Positions 1 through 7,997 of a stretch of DNA of 64,000 nt are shown here, piece by piece. Each line of letters begins with the position of its first letter. The first letter of the stretch is position 1. Source of the DNA: Variovorax sp. Root473 (lineage in GTDB: Bacteria > Pseudomonadota > Gammaproteobacteria > Burkholderiales > Burkholderiaceae_C); assembly GCF_001426505.1 (NCBI RefSeq), contig NZ_LMEV01000001.1, positions 37,486 to 101,485 of the forward strand. Direction: 5' to 3'. A program made the translations under genes and the position numbers. Below the pieces are notes generated by a model. The model was given only the letters and a program-made list of their open reading frames with translations. It had not been told where the DNA came from and searched no databases.

Positions 1-800
1 AACTGCGGATCGTCGATGCCGCACACCGCGAGCAGTTGCTTGTAGAACTGCGGCTCGATGGCACCGATCGACACATAGCGTCCATCGGCGCATTCATAGG
101 TGCCGTAGAAATGCGCCGCGCCGTCCAGGAAATTGCTCTGCCGCTGGTCTTGCCAGAAGCCCTTGGTCATGAGCCCGTATGGCGCGGCCATCAGCAGCGC
201 CGCACCGTCAGTCATCGCGGCATCGACCACCTGCCCTTTGCCGGAGCGTTGCGCCTCGGCCAGCGCGGCCAGCACGCCCACGACCAGCAGCATGCCGCCA
301 CCGCCGTAGTCGCCCACCAGGTTCAGCGGTGGCGCGGGAGGCCGGTCAGCCTCGCCCATGGCGTGGAGCGCGCCCGACAGGGAGATGTAGTTGATGTCAT
401 GGCCGGCCGCCTGTGCCAGCGGCCCGGTCTGGCCCCACCCGGTCATGCGCCCGTAGATCAGTCGCGGATTGCGCGCATGGCACACCGACGGGCCCAACCC
501 GAGCTTTTCCGCCACACCGGGGCGAAACCCTTCCACCAGGATGTCGGCACGCGCCATCAGCCGAAGCACCGCCTCGACACCGCGCGGGTCCTTCATGTTC
601 ACCGACACGGAGCGCCGGCCGCGGTCGACGATGCTGTCGTTGCGCATCAGGTCTTCCAGTCCACCTTTGGAAGGTGGCCCTGGCAGGCGATCGATCCGAA
701 TGACGGTGGCGCCCAGGTCGGCCAACATCATGCAGGCGAACGGACCCGGGCCGATGCCTGCCAGCTCAATGACGGTGACGTGAGAGAGGGGTCCGGGCAT
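1..800 (-). CDS. Alpha-methylacyl-CoA racemase / class III CoA-transferase (3' part outside window)
   Basis: The gene runs off the left edge, so only about 266 N-terminal residues are visible. The start is the ATG at 798-800, giving [15 protein letters not shown]. The N-terminal pattern of the CaiB/BaiF fold is clear: [26 protein letters not shown], then a [16 protein letters not shown] segment, then [11 protein letters not shown] and a GDYGGGG stretch. The GHDINY and GDYGGG motifs are typical of alpha-methylacyl-CoA racemase (AMACR), which epimerises 2-methylacyl-CoA so that only the (S)-form enters beta-oxidation. Family assignment is direct; racemase versus CoA-transferase is inferred from those motifs. 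It is the third gene of a leftward operon behind the transglutaminase-like and acyl-CoA dehydrogenase genes, which fits methyl-branched substrates. Confidence 0.85.
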   Translation of the reverse strand, partial: MPGPLSHVTVIELAGIGPGPFACMMLADLGATVIRIDRLPGPPSKGGLEDLMRNDSIVDRGRRSVSVNMKDPRGVEAVLRLMARADILVEGFRPGVAEKLGLGPSVCHARNPRLIYGRMTGWGQTGPLAQAAGHDINYISLSGALHAMGEADRPPAPPLNLVGDYGGGGMLLVVGVLAALAEAQRSGKGQVVDAAMTDGAALLMAAPYGLMTKGFWQDQRQSNFLDGAAHFYGTYECADGRYVSIGAIEPQFYKQLLAVCGIDDPQ

Positions 801-836
801 GCGGTCGCTTTCGAAAAGGAGGGATGGGCGAGGGTT

Positions 837-1511
837 TCATGCGCCGCCTTGATGGTCGCGCCACAGCGTCGACGGGTAGTAGCCGGTCCAGTCGGCCTCG
901 ATGCGTTGCAAGGGCACGTCCGACCAGATGCCGTGGTCGCGCAGGTACTCCATGTGCACCGATCCGTCGGCCTTGAACTGCTGGAGCACCGCGTCCTGCG
1001 TACCATCGAATTCGGTCGGTGGCACGCCCATCAGCGCGCACAGTTCCTTGTTGAATGCGGGCACGGCCTTCACCCAGCGCCCGCCCAGGTAGAGTGCGGC
1101 CCAGCCGTGGTGCATGAACACTTCGCGCCCGCCCATGGCCTGCTGCATCTTCGGCGTGCTGAAATGATTGACCACGTCCGACAGGCCGATCGCCGCCGGA
1201 ATGCCTGCGCAGCGCGCCGCGGCCGCAAGCAGCGCCGCCTTCGGGATGCAGAAGGCCGCGCCCTCCGCCACCACGGTGCTGGCCCGCAAGCCCTCGGGCG
1301 TCAACCGCACGTTGCCCGCGTCATAGCGGACCTGGTCGCGCACCGCGTAGAACAGGCGAACGGCCTTCTGCGTCGCGGTCGTCGCGTCCCCGATGACATC
1401 GGCCACGAACCGGGCCACCGCTGGTGCGCCGAAATCCAGAAACGCCGTGGCCGCCAGGTAGCGGTCACCCGGCTCGGGCCATCCGTAGGGGGTGAATTCC
1501 ATCGCGCTCAT
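837..1511 (-). CDS. Transglutaminase-like domain protein
   Basis: This is a 224-residue protein with no signal peptide. Residues 79-100 contain a Cys-centred AAFCIPKAALL motif followed by AARCAGIPA, and HHGWAALYLGGRWVKAVPAFN follows near residue 130. Together these match the Cys-His core of the transglutaminase-like papain fold; the usual Asp after the His segment is replaced by Ala or Asn (VPAFN). The family includes peptidases and amide-forming enzymes; the substrate here is unknown. The start at 1511 lies four bases after the stop of the acyl-CoA dehydrogenase and the next gene follows 36 bases later, so it is cotranscribed in an acyl-CoA operon. That is an unusual setting for this fold, and it could act on CoA or another pantetheine amide. 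Confidence 0.75.
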   Translation of the reverse strand: MSAMEFTPYGWPEPGDRYLAATAFLDFGAPAVARFVADVIGDATTATQKAVRLFYAVRDQVRYDAGNVRLTPEGLRASTVVAEGAAFCIPKAALLAAAARCAGIPAAIGLSDVVNHFSTPKMQQAMGGREVFMHHGWAALYLGGRWVKAVPAFNKELCALMGVPPTEFDGTQDAVLQQFKADGSVHMEYLRDHGIWSDVPLQRIEADWTGYYPSTLWRDHQGGA

Positions 1512-1517
1512 CGCTGC

Positions 1518-2681
1518 TCACATGCGCTTGGCAACTTCTTCGAGCATCACCTCGGTAGCGCCACCGCCGATGGTCAGGATGCGGGCGTCGCGCGCCATGC
1601 GCTCCACCGGTGTGCCGATGATGAAGCCTGTGCCGCCATGCAGCTGCAGGCAGGTGTGCACCACCTCCTGGAGCGTCTCCGCCGCGAAGGCCTTGAGCAT
1701 CGACACTTCGCGCACGGTGTCCTTGCCCTCGGCGATCATCTGCGCGCATTGGTAGGTGAGCGCACGCGCCGCTGCGGCCTTGGACGCGACCCAGGAGAGC
1801 TTGTTGCGCACCACCTGCTGGTCCCACAGCGTCTTGCCGAACGCCTGGCGCTGGCGCACGTAGTCCACCGTCAGTTCGATGGCGCGGGCACAGGTGCCCG
1901 AGACCAGCGCACCCACCACCAGCCGCTCGTTCTGGAACGTGCTCATGATGTAGTAGAAGCCCTTGCCCTCCTCGCCCAACAGCGCATCGGGTGCCAGCTT
2001 CATGTCGTCGAAGAACAGCTCGGCGGTGTCGGACGAGCGCCAGCCATGCTTGTCGAACTGGCGCGCCACCTTCAGGCCGGGGTTGTCCTTGTCGACGATG
2101 AACAGCGAGATGCCTCGGCTGCCCTTGGCATCGGGATCGGTGCGGGCGGCCACGATGAAGATGTCGCCGTACACGCCGTTGGTGATGAAGGTCTTGGAAC
2201 CGTTGACCACCCAACCGCCATCGGGCGTGCGCTGCGCGCGCGTCTTCAGGCCCGCGACGTCCGAGCCCGCATTCGGCTCAGTGACGCACACGGCGCCCAC
2301 CTTTTCTCCCGCGCAGGCCGCGGGAAGGTATTTGAGTTTCTGCTCGTGCGTGCCGCGGTGCGCGATGTGACCAATCGACATGTCGCTGTGCACCGTGAGC
2401 GCCGAGGCCACGCCGCCGTAACCGGAGCGTGCCAGCTCTTCCCCCAGAACCACGGAGGCCAACGGGCCCATGCCGCCGCCGCCGTATTCGACCGGATGGC
2501 GCATCCCGAGGAAGCCGAGCTGGCCGAGATCGCGGAACAGCTCGCGTGGGATTTCTCCCGAGACCTCCCAGGCATCGGCGCACGGAACGATGCGCTCGCG
2601 GACAAAGCGGCGCACTTGCTCGCGCACCATGCGCAGGTCTTCGTCGAGAAGGTCGGGCTCCAGAAATTCGAATTCGGTCAT
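1518..2681 (-). CDS. Acyl-CoA dehydrogenase (long-chain/citronellyl-CoA type)
   Basis: An FAD enzyme that introduces a 2,3-double bond into acyl-CoA and passes electrons to ETF. It has the usual three-domain layout: N-terminal helices (LDEDLRMVREQVRRFV), the FAD-binding VTEPNAGSD segment, and the C-terminal four-helix domain ending in RDARILTIGGGATEVM. The latter has Gly where short/medium-chain enzymes carry the catalytic Glu. The Glu of QNERLVVG, about 115 residues earlier, sits where long-chain and isovaleryl-type enzymes keep the base, so it should be active. This arrangement also occurs in terpenoid-type enzymes such as citronellyl-CoA dehydrogenase. I chose MTEFEF (ATG at 2679-2681); upstream starts at 2729 (ATG) or 2732 (TTG) are possible but fall next to the promoter. 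It is the first gene of a leftward operon facing the TetR gene. Confidence 0.9.
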   Translation of the reverse strand: MTEFEFLEPDLLDEDLRMVREQVRRFVRERIVPCADAWEVSGEIPRELFRDLGQLGFLGMRHPVEYGGGGMGPLASVVLGEELARSGYGGVASALTVHSDMSIGHIAHRGTHEQKLKYLPAACAGEKVGAVCVTEPNAGSDVAGLKTRAQRTPDGGWVVNGSKTFITNGVYGDIFIVAARTDPDAKGSRGISLFIVDKDNPGLKVARQFDKHGWRSSDTAELFFDDMKLAPDALLGEEGKGFYYIMSTFQNERLVVGALVSGTCARAIELTVDYVRQRQAFGKTLWDQQVVRNKLSWVASKAAAARALTYQCAQMIAEGKDTVREVSMLKAFAAETLQEVVHTCLQLHGGTGFIIGTPVERMARDARILTIGGGATEVMLEEVAKRM

Positions 2682-2736
2682 GGAAGTGGATGCAGTGAAG
2701 GATTCAGTTCGAAGAACAAGCGCGCCCATCAATTAA

Positions 2737-2756
2737 TAGTCCGGCACGTCGGTTTA
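2737..2756. promoter_or_regulatory. Operator A1 (degenerate TAGACCG-N6-CGGTCTA) in divergent TetR / acyl-CoA dehydrogenase promoter
   Basis: The sequence tagtccggcacgtcggttta is an inverted repeat with 7-base arms and a 6-base spacer. Each arm differs from the consensus by one base. It lies between the leftward acyl-CoA dehydrogenase operon and the rightward TetR gene. Candidate -10 boxes flank it: TATTTT at 2755-2760 rightward and TATTAA leftward. Binding by the adjacent TetR protein, with autoregulation, is inferred. Confidence 0.7.
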
Positions 2757-2822
2757 TTTTAATGACGCAATCGACTCTGTGCAAGCAGCGCTTGCTACAC
2801 TTCGCGCCCCAAGGAGGACCGC

Positions 2823-3416
2823 ATGCCGCGCGTACGTTCAGACGACTATGAATCCAAGAGCCAGGCCATCATGGACTGTGCTGCCGCCCTTTTCGCCAAG
2901 GAGGGCTACCCCGCGGCGAAGATGCAGGACGTGGCCAAGGCATGCGGGGCGACCAAGTCGATGCTCTACCACTACTTCCCGGCGAAAGACGATCTGCTGT
3001 TTGCGATGCTGCAGGAGCATCTGCAGCGGCTGATCGCGGCCCTGGAAGAAGCGCTGACCGGCAAGGGAAAACCGGGCGAACGGATGCAGCGGCTGGTCCA
3101 GGCCTACATGCAGAAGTCGGTCCAGTCGCGCCGCCGCCACATGGTCGCGATGAGCGATGTGAAGTTCCTTCCCAAGGCCAAGCAGGCGCCGCTCATTGCG
3201 CTGCAGCGCCAGCTGGCGGAACTCGTTGCGGGCTTGCTGCGGGAGCTGAACCCGCACCTGGCCGACCACCTGTACAAGCCCTACACCATGATGCTGGTGG
3301 GCATGCTCAACTGGACCGACTTCTGGTATTCGTCCACTGGCCCAGTGAAGCCCCAGGAACTGTGCGACCGTATGGCGCGCCTGTTTCTCCATGGCTTCAT
3401 CGCTGAGAAGGGTTAA
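2823..3416 (+). CDS. TetR/AcrR-family transcriptional regulator (paralogue 1)
   Basis: A 197-residue repressor-type regulator. The N-terminal helix-turn-helix spans roughly residues 10-55 (AIMDCAAALFAKEGY, then KMQDVAKACGATKSMLYHYF), followed by an all-helical ligand/dimerisation domain. A strong AAGGAGG ribosome-binding site at 2811-2817 lies five bases before the ATG. Its start MPRVRSDDY and the LYHYF..K.DLLF segment are shared with the TetR protein at 21766-22389, so the two are paralogues. The gene sits next to operator A1, and the next operator, A2, lies downstream before the TRAP operon. I infer that it represses its own divergent operon and probably others with the same palindrome, with a CoA-thioester intermediate as likely inducer. 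Confidence 0.9.
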   Translation: MPRVRSDDYESKSQAIMDCAAALFAKEGYPAAKMQDVAKACGATKSMLYHYFPAKDDLLFAMLQEHLQRLIAALEEALTGKGKPGERMQRLVQAYMQKSVQSRRRHMVAMSDVKFLPKAKQAPLIALQRQLAELVAGLLRELNPHLADHLYKPYTMMLVGMLNWTDFWYSSTGPVKPQELCDRMARLFLHGFIAEKG

Positions 3417-3571
3417 GGGACGCGTCCTCCCTGCTTCGGGCCGACGACGCCACCCGCTCGGTACTGCGCGCGCAAGTCGGCCTCGCTGCTTGAGGCTTTC
3501 CATCCAGAGATTCTTCGGTAGGAAAAAATCGGAAGCGGCGTCCAGCGCAATCACTTCGCGCCTCCACCCGC

Positions 3572-3600
3572 TTGCATAGACCGCCGCGTCGGTCTATTAT
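3572..3600 (+). promoter_or_regulatory. Promoter with embedded operator A2, upstream of the TRAP operon
   Basis: A -35 box TTGCAT at 3572-3577 and a -10 box TATTAT at 3595-3600 are separated by 17 bases. The perfect palindrome TAGACCG-N6-CGGTCTA occupies 3577-3596, filling the spacer. A repressor bound there would exclude RNA polymerase. The 255-base gap between the TetR stop and the dctP-type start at 3672 shows no other gene. Confidence 0.8.
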
Positions 3601-3671
3601 TATTTCTCACCACGCAGTTGCGTTCTCACGCCCGACGGGTGACCCCGAAAACCATCAGAGACAAACAAACC

Positions 3672-4703
3672 ATGATTTCCCACACCCGCCGCATCTTTGG
3701 CGTCGTGGCGCTGGCCGGCGCCTTCGCGGCATCCGTCCCCGCCATCGCCCAGACCACTGTGATCAAGTACTCCAACTGGCTTCCGGCCGGCCAGGCCATG
3801 CGCATGGAGGTCATCGAGCCGTGGATTGCCGAGGTCGCGAAAGTAACTGCCGGCCGCGTGAAGATCGACACCCTGCCCAAGGTGGTGGGCACACTGCCCG
3901 CGCAGTTCGACGTGGCGCGCGACGGACAAGCCGATCTCGTGGTGTTCATTCCCGGCTACACGCCCAACCGCTTTGACGTGCTCGAGGGACTGCAGATGCC
4001 GTTCGTGAGCGACAACCCGGAAATCCTCGCTCCCGTCGCCGACCGCTTCTTTCGCAAGCACCTGGCCAGCTACGGCGAATTCAAGGGCGTGTACCCGCTG
4101 TCGGTCTACGTGGTCTCGCCCGGCCAGCTGTTCAACTCCAAGCGCGCGCTGCGCAGCGTGGACGACTTCAAGGGTCTGAAGATCCGCAGTCCGCAGGCCA
4201 GCGCTACGCAGGCGCTGCAGTTGCTGGGCGCGGTACCGGTGAGCAAGCCCGTGAGCGAGACCTATGAGCTGATGTCGTCGGGCGTGCTGGACGGCACTCT
4301 GATGCCGCCAGAGTCCATTCCAGCCTTCAAGCTCAACGAGCTGGTGCCCTACGCCACCATCGTGCCAGGTGCGATCTACAACACCGTGCTGGTGCTCGGC
4401 ATCAACGAAGACAAGTGGAAGTCCCTGCGCGCCGAGGACCGCGAAGCCATCATGCGCATCAGCGGCGACGCTTTCGCCACCAAGATCGGGGCCGCCTACG
4501 CCAAGGGCGACCGCGCTGCCTTCGACGGCTTGCGCAAGGCAGGCAAGAGCGTGGAGACGGCACCGCCCGCGCTGGTCGCTGAAATGAAGAAGGTGCTCGC
4601 ACCAGTCGAGAAGGACTGGGTTGAGAAGGCCAAGAAGAAGGGCGTTGCCGATCCGCAGAAGCTCTTGGACCAGCTGCGTGCCGACGTGGCCGCCGGGAAA
4701 TAA
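3672..4703 (+). CDS. TRAP transporter periplasmic solute-binding protein (DctP family)
   Basis: A 343-residue exported binding protein for a TRAP carboxylate transporter. I chose the ATG at 3672, which gives a clean Sec signal (MISHTRRIFGVVALAGAFA) with an AIA-Q type cleavage site near residue 27; an upstream in-frame start would bury the signal. The mature protein starts with the TVIKYSNWLPAGQ strand usual for DctP, followed by IDTLPKVVGTLPAQFDVARDGQADL and LKIRSPQASATQALQLLGAVPV. The two membrane subunits follow directly. The ligand is probably an organic acid that serves as substrate for the downstream ligase; this is inferred from context only. Confidence 0.93.
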   Translation: MISHTRRIFGVVALAGAFAASVPAIAQTTVIKYSNWLPAGQAMRMEVIEPWIAEVAKVTAGRVKIDTLPKVVGTLPAQFDVARDGQADLVVFIPGYTPNRFDVLEGLQMPFVSDNPEILAPVADRFFRKHLASYGEFKGVYPLSVYVVSPGQLFNSKRALRSVDDFKGLKIRSPQASATQALQLLGAVPVSKPVSETYELMSSGVLDGTLMPPESIPAFKLNELVPYATIVPGAIYNTVLVLGINEDKWKSLRAEDREAIMRISGDAFATKIGAAYAKGDRAAFDGLRKAGKSVETAPPALVAEMKKVLAPVEKDWVEKAKKKGVADPQKLLDQLRADVAAGK

Positions 4704-4706
4704 GCG

Positions 4707-5189
4707 ATGGCGCAAGGAAAGATCGAGCGCGGGCTCACGGCCGCGGGCACGCTGGCCTTGCTGGCCTTGATGCTCATCGTTTTCATCGACGTGCTGGGCC
4801 GCAACCTCTTCAACAGCCCCTTGCTGTGGGGAACGGAGCTCGCGGAAGTGATGCTCGCTCTGATGGTGTTCGCGCTCTATCCGGTCCTGGCACGGCGCGG
4901 TGGCCACATCGTGGTCGACCTGATTCCGGTGGCGCGCGCTGCGCGAACGGCTCAGCGCGTGCTGTCCGGCGTGGTCGGGGCCTTGTTGTTCGGCCTGCTC
5001 ACCTGGTGTTGCGGGCGGCAGGCCCTGCGCTCGGCCGAGTTCGGCGATGCCTCGGCCCTGCTCGGAATCCCCACGGCCTGGGTGCTGTGGTGCATGGCCG
5101 GGCTCGCCGCCTTGAGCGCCCTGATCTTCGTCGCACACGCGCTCGGCGTCTGGCGCGAAGAAGCGTCACCCACCGGTCTGGGAGGCTGA
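4707..5189 (+). CDS. TRAP transporter small permease subunit (DctQ family)
   Basis: A 160-residue membrane protein with four predicted transmembrane helices, the standard DctQ size. The first covers LAALALMLIVF-like residues 12-30, and GRNLFNSPLLWGTELAEVMLA is the hallmark segment after helix 1. It starts three bases after the binding-protein stop and ends one base before the large subunit starts, so the three genes are translationally tight. It bridges the binding protein and the DctM subunit in the inner membrane. Confidence 0.92.
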   Translation: MAQGKIERGLTAAGTLALLALMLIVFIDVLGRNLFNSPLLWGTELAEVMLALMVFALYPVLARRGGHIVVDLIPVARAARTAQRVLSGVVGALLFGLLTWCCGRQALRSAEFGDASALLGIPTAWVLWCMAGLAALSALIFVAHALGVWREEASPTGLGG

Positions 5190-5190
5190 G

Positions 5191-6498
5191 ATGCTCGCGA
5201 TCTCCATCGGCTTTCTGATCGCCTTCGCGCTGATCCTCCTGCAAGTGCCGATCGCCACCGCCCTCGGGCTGGTGGGCTTCGGTGGGGTGCTTGTACTCAA
5301 CGGCTGGACGCCCGCGATCAGCATGGTCGCCACCATCACGCGCGACAGCACCCTGGTCTACACGCTCATCGTACTGCCGCTGTTCGTCCTGATGGGCAAC
5401 CTCGTGGCGGGCGCCGGCATTTCGGGTGACCTGTTCCGCGCTGCGCAGGCCCTGATCGGGCGGCGCCGCGGCGGTGTGGCGATGGCCACCGTGGTCGCCT
5501 GCGGCAGCTTTGGCGCCATCTGTGGCTCCAGTGTGGCGACGGCGGCCACCATGGGGAAGGTCGCCATCCCCGAAATGCGCCGCCTCGGCTATGGCGACAA
5601 GCTGGCCTCCGCCGCTGTTGCCGCAGGCGGCACGCTGGGCATTCTGATCCCGCCCTCGGTGATCATGGTGGTCTACGGCGTGGCCACGCAGACCCACATC
5701 GGCATGTTGTTCGCGGCCGGCATCGTGCCGGGCCTCGTGGCCGTCATCGGGTACATGATCGCGGTTCGCTACATGGTTTGGCGCGACCCGTCGCAAGCGC
5801 CCCCGAGCACGGAGCGCATGAAGATGGACGGGCGCTCGCTGCTGCGCACCCTGTGGCCCGTGGCCGCGATCTTCGGCATCGTCATGGGCGGAATCTATGG
5901 CGGCCTGTTCACCTCGGTGGAAGCCTCGGGCATCGGCGCGGCGGCAGCGCTGCTGTTCGCGCTCACGCGGCGCAATCTCACGCTGGCGCAAATCCGTGAG
6001 ATCTTCGCCGACAGCACGCGCACCTCGGCGATGATGTTTGCCATCATCCTGGGCGCGGCGCTGTTCGGCGAGTTCGTGAACATCACGGGTGTCCATGAAG
6101 GCCTGCTGGCGCTGGTCCAAGGCAGTGGCCTGCCGCCCTTCGGCGTCATCATGGTGATGATCGCGATCTACCTGGTGCTCGGCTGCGTGCTCGAGAGCCT
6201 GTCGATGATCCTGCTCACCGTGCCCATCTTCTTTCCCATCGTGCTCTCGCTGGGTTTCGACCCGGTGTGGTTCGGCATCCTGATCGTGGTGGTGGTCGAG
6301 ATCGGTCTCATCACGCCCCCGATCGGCGTCAACCTGTTCGTGATCCGTTCGGTCACGCCCGACATCGCCATGGGCTCGATCGTGCGCGGCGTGTTGCCTT
6401 TTATCGTGGCCGACCTGCTGCGCGTGATGCTGATCGCTTCGGTGCCGGCGTTGAGCCTGTGGCTGCCCAATCTGTTGTTCAAGAGCGCCGGTGGATGA
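5191..6498 (+). CDS. TRAP transporter large permease subunit (DctM family)
   Basis: A 435-residue polytopic membrane protein with about 12 hydrophobic segments, the usual length for DctM. Typical stretches are LPLFVLMGNLVAGAGIS, CGSFGAICGSSVATAATMG, GTLGILIPPSVIMVVYG and, near the C-terminus, LITPPIGVNLFVI. It forms the sodium-driven channel of the TRAP system. A GGAGG ribosome-binding site at 5181-5185 precedes the ATG at 5191. Its stop overlaps the start of the kinase gene (ATGA), linking transport with substrate activation. Confidence 0.94.
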   Translation: MLAISIGFLIAFALILLQVPIATALGLVGFGGVLVLNGWTPAISMVATITRDSTLVYTLIVLPLFVLMGNLVAGAGISGDLFRAAQALIGRRRGGVAMATVVACGSFGAICGSSVATAATMGKVAIPEMRRLGYGDKLASAAVAAGGTLGILIPPSVIMVVYGVATQTHIGMLFAAGIVPGLVAVIGYMIAVRYMVWRDPSQAPPSTERMKMDGRSLLRTLWPVAAIFGIVMGGIYGGLFTSVEASGIGAAAALLFALTRRNLTLAQIREIFADSTRTSAMMFAIILGAALFGEFVNITGVHEGLLALVQGSGLPPFGVIMVMIAIYLVLGCVLESLSMILLTVPIFFPIVLSLGFDPVWFGILIVVVVEIGLITPPIGVNLFVIRSVTPDIAMGSIVRGVLPFIVADLLRVMLIASVPALSLWLPNLLFKSAGG

Positions 6499-7541
6499 GC
6501 GAATCCAGACTTGACCTTTCCACAGACGCCTTGAGTGAACGACTCGGCGCCTTTTTTTCACAAGCCTTGCAGCGCCCGCTGCGGCTGGACGGTTGGCGCC
6601 GCTTCCCTGCAGGCTTCTCCTGGATCACGGTGGGCTTCACGGCCACACCACAAGACGGTGGCCAGGCCCTGGAATTGATCCTGCGCATCGGCGACCCGCG
6701 TGGCCTGCTCGCGCCCTACCAGGCCGAGCCCGAATACCGTGCGCTGGAGGCGCTGCAGGGCAATGCGGCGCTGCCGGTGCCGCGCGTCTTCGCCTTCAGC
6801 GACGACCCCGCCGTGATCGGCGCGCCCTTCTTGGTGACCGGGCGCGTGATGGGCGACACGCCCATGCCCTGGAAAGGCGCGGCGGAGGCGCGCGGCGAGG
6901 CGCACAACGCCAGCCTGGCATCCGACTTCGTGAGTGCGCTTGCCGCGCTTCATCAGGTGGACTGGCAAAACACGGCGCTCAAGCGCCTGTGGGGCACGGT
7001 GAGCGAAGACTCGGTGGCGCGCGACCAGGTTCTGTACTGGTGGCGCCACGCCGGCTTCGCCGATGACGCGTCGCAGGCGCCGGCGCAACTGCACCATGCC
7101 ATGCGCTGGCTGCTGCGCCACGCGCCCAAGGCGCCGCGGGTGGTGATCGTTCACGGCGACTACCGCGTGGGCAATTTTCTGCAGCAAGACGGGCGCATCA
7201 CGGCCGTGCTCGACTGGGAGCTGGTGCACCCGGGCGACCCGCATGAAGATCTGGCCTGGGGTGCGCTGCGCATCTTCTCGGGCGGCACGGGGCGGGTCGG
7301 CGGCCTCATGGAGCGCGCGGCGTTCTTCGAGGCCTACGCGAAGCAGACGGGCCTCATCCTGGATCCGCAGGCGCTGCACTACTACGAGGTGCTGGGCCTG
7401 TTCAAGAGCGCGTCCATGCTGCTGAGCGCGGCACACCGTGTGGACAGTGGCCGCGGACACGACGTGCGCATGGCCTCCATGGGCTTTCAGGTGGCGTCGA
7501 CGCTGCTGGAGCTCAATCGCCTGATTTCGGAGGCCGCATGA
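6495..7541 (+). CDS. APH-family phosphotransferase (LvaA/ACAD10-kinase-like)
   Basis: A 348-residue cytoplasmic kinase of the aminoglycoside-phosphotransferase fold. The Brenner motif HGDYRVGN lies at residues 220-227, with catalytic Asp222 and Asn227. The metal-binding DWELVHPGDPHEDLAW starts at residue 240. Such kinases in acyl-CoA operons resemble LvaA of the Pseudomonas putida levulinate pathway and the kinase domain of ACAD10/11, which phosphorylate the 4-hydroxyl of 4-hydroxyacyl-CoA; that role is inferred here. The ATG at 6495 overlaps the DctM stop; a longer in-frame start would run far into dctM. Its stop overlaps the next gene in the same way, so the small protein downstream is a likely obligate partner. 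Confidence 0.88.
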   Translation: MSESRLDLSTDALSERLGAFFSQALQRPLRLDGWRRFPAGFSWITVGFTATPQDGGQALELILRIGDPRGLLAPYQAEPEYRALEALQGNAALPVPRVFAFSDDPAVIGAPFLVTGRVMGDTPMPWKGAAEARGEAHNASLASDFVSALAALHQVDWQNTALKRLWGTVSEDSVARDQVLYWWRHAGFADDASQAPAQLHHAMRWLLRHAPKAPRVVIVHGDYRVGNFLQQDGRITAVLDWELVHPGDPHEDLAWGALRIFSGGTGRVGGLMERAAFFEAYAKQTGLILDPQALHYYEVLGLFKSASMLLSAAHRVDSGRGHDVRMASMGFQVASTLLELNRLISEAA

Positions 7542-7993
7542 ACACCGACCTGGCCGGACTGATGGAAGCGCTGCGCCGCACCCTGAGCGACGCGGTGGCC
7601 CCCGAACTGACGAGCGACGTGGCACGCGGCCAACTCGCCGCCGTGCACGACATCCTCGGAAAACTCGCCGGCATGGCGGTGTGGGACCCGCAGCCTCTGC
7701 AGGCACAGGCCACGGCGTTGCGCGAAGGCACCAGGCGGTTTGCCGAGCGGGTCGCGCGCGCCGGCCTGAGCCTGCCGGCTGCGCCTGAAGCAGCCGACTT
7801 GCCGGGCGCCGAGGCGCGTGTGCGCGAGCTCACCGACTGGCTCGACCAGCAGGGTCCATCGCTGCCGCGGGACACCGAGGTCGAGCTCGACACCATCCTG
7901 CTCCACGCCTTGCGCGAGCAACTGCTCATCGAGCGCAAGCGCATCCCCCTGACCGACTTCAGCGCCATGACGGCCGCTGCCTCCAAGGATTGA
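7538..7993 (+). CDS. Small helical protein, DUF6285-like, probable partner of the kinase (LvaB-like)
   Basis: A 151-residue helical protein with no signal peptide or membrane segment. I do not recognise a catalytic motif. Conserved-looking features are LTSDVARGQLAAVHDILGKLA near residue 25 and LHALREQLLIERKRI near residue 125. Small proteins of this kind are known as neighbours of APH-type kinases, and LvaB, the small partner needed by LvaA, occupies the same place. The ATGA overlap at 7538-7541 supports a stoichiometric complex with the kinase. The DUF6285 label is from memory of the sequence pattern. Confidence 0.7.
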   Translation: MNTDLAGLMEALRRTLSDAVAPELTSDVARGQLAAVHDILGKLAGMAVWDPQPLQAQATALREGTRRFAERVARAGLSLPAAPEAADLPGAEARVRELTDWLDQQGPSLPRDTEVELDTILLHALREQLLIERKRIPLTDFSAMTAAASKD

Positions 7994-7997
7994 CATC

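Noticed and set aside
36..2762. A 908-residue open frame on the plus strand
   Set aside because: It is antisense to the racemase, transglutaminase-like and acyl-CoA dehydrogenase genes; its product is His/Arg/Ala-rich with no motif, as expected from GC-rich third positions.
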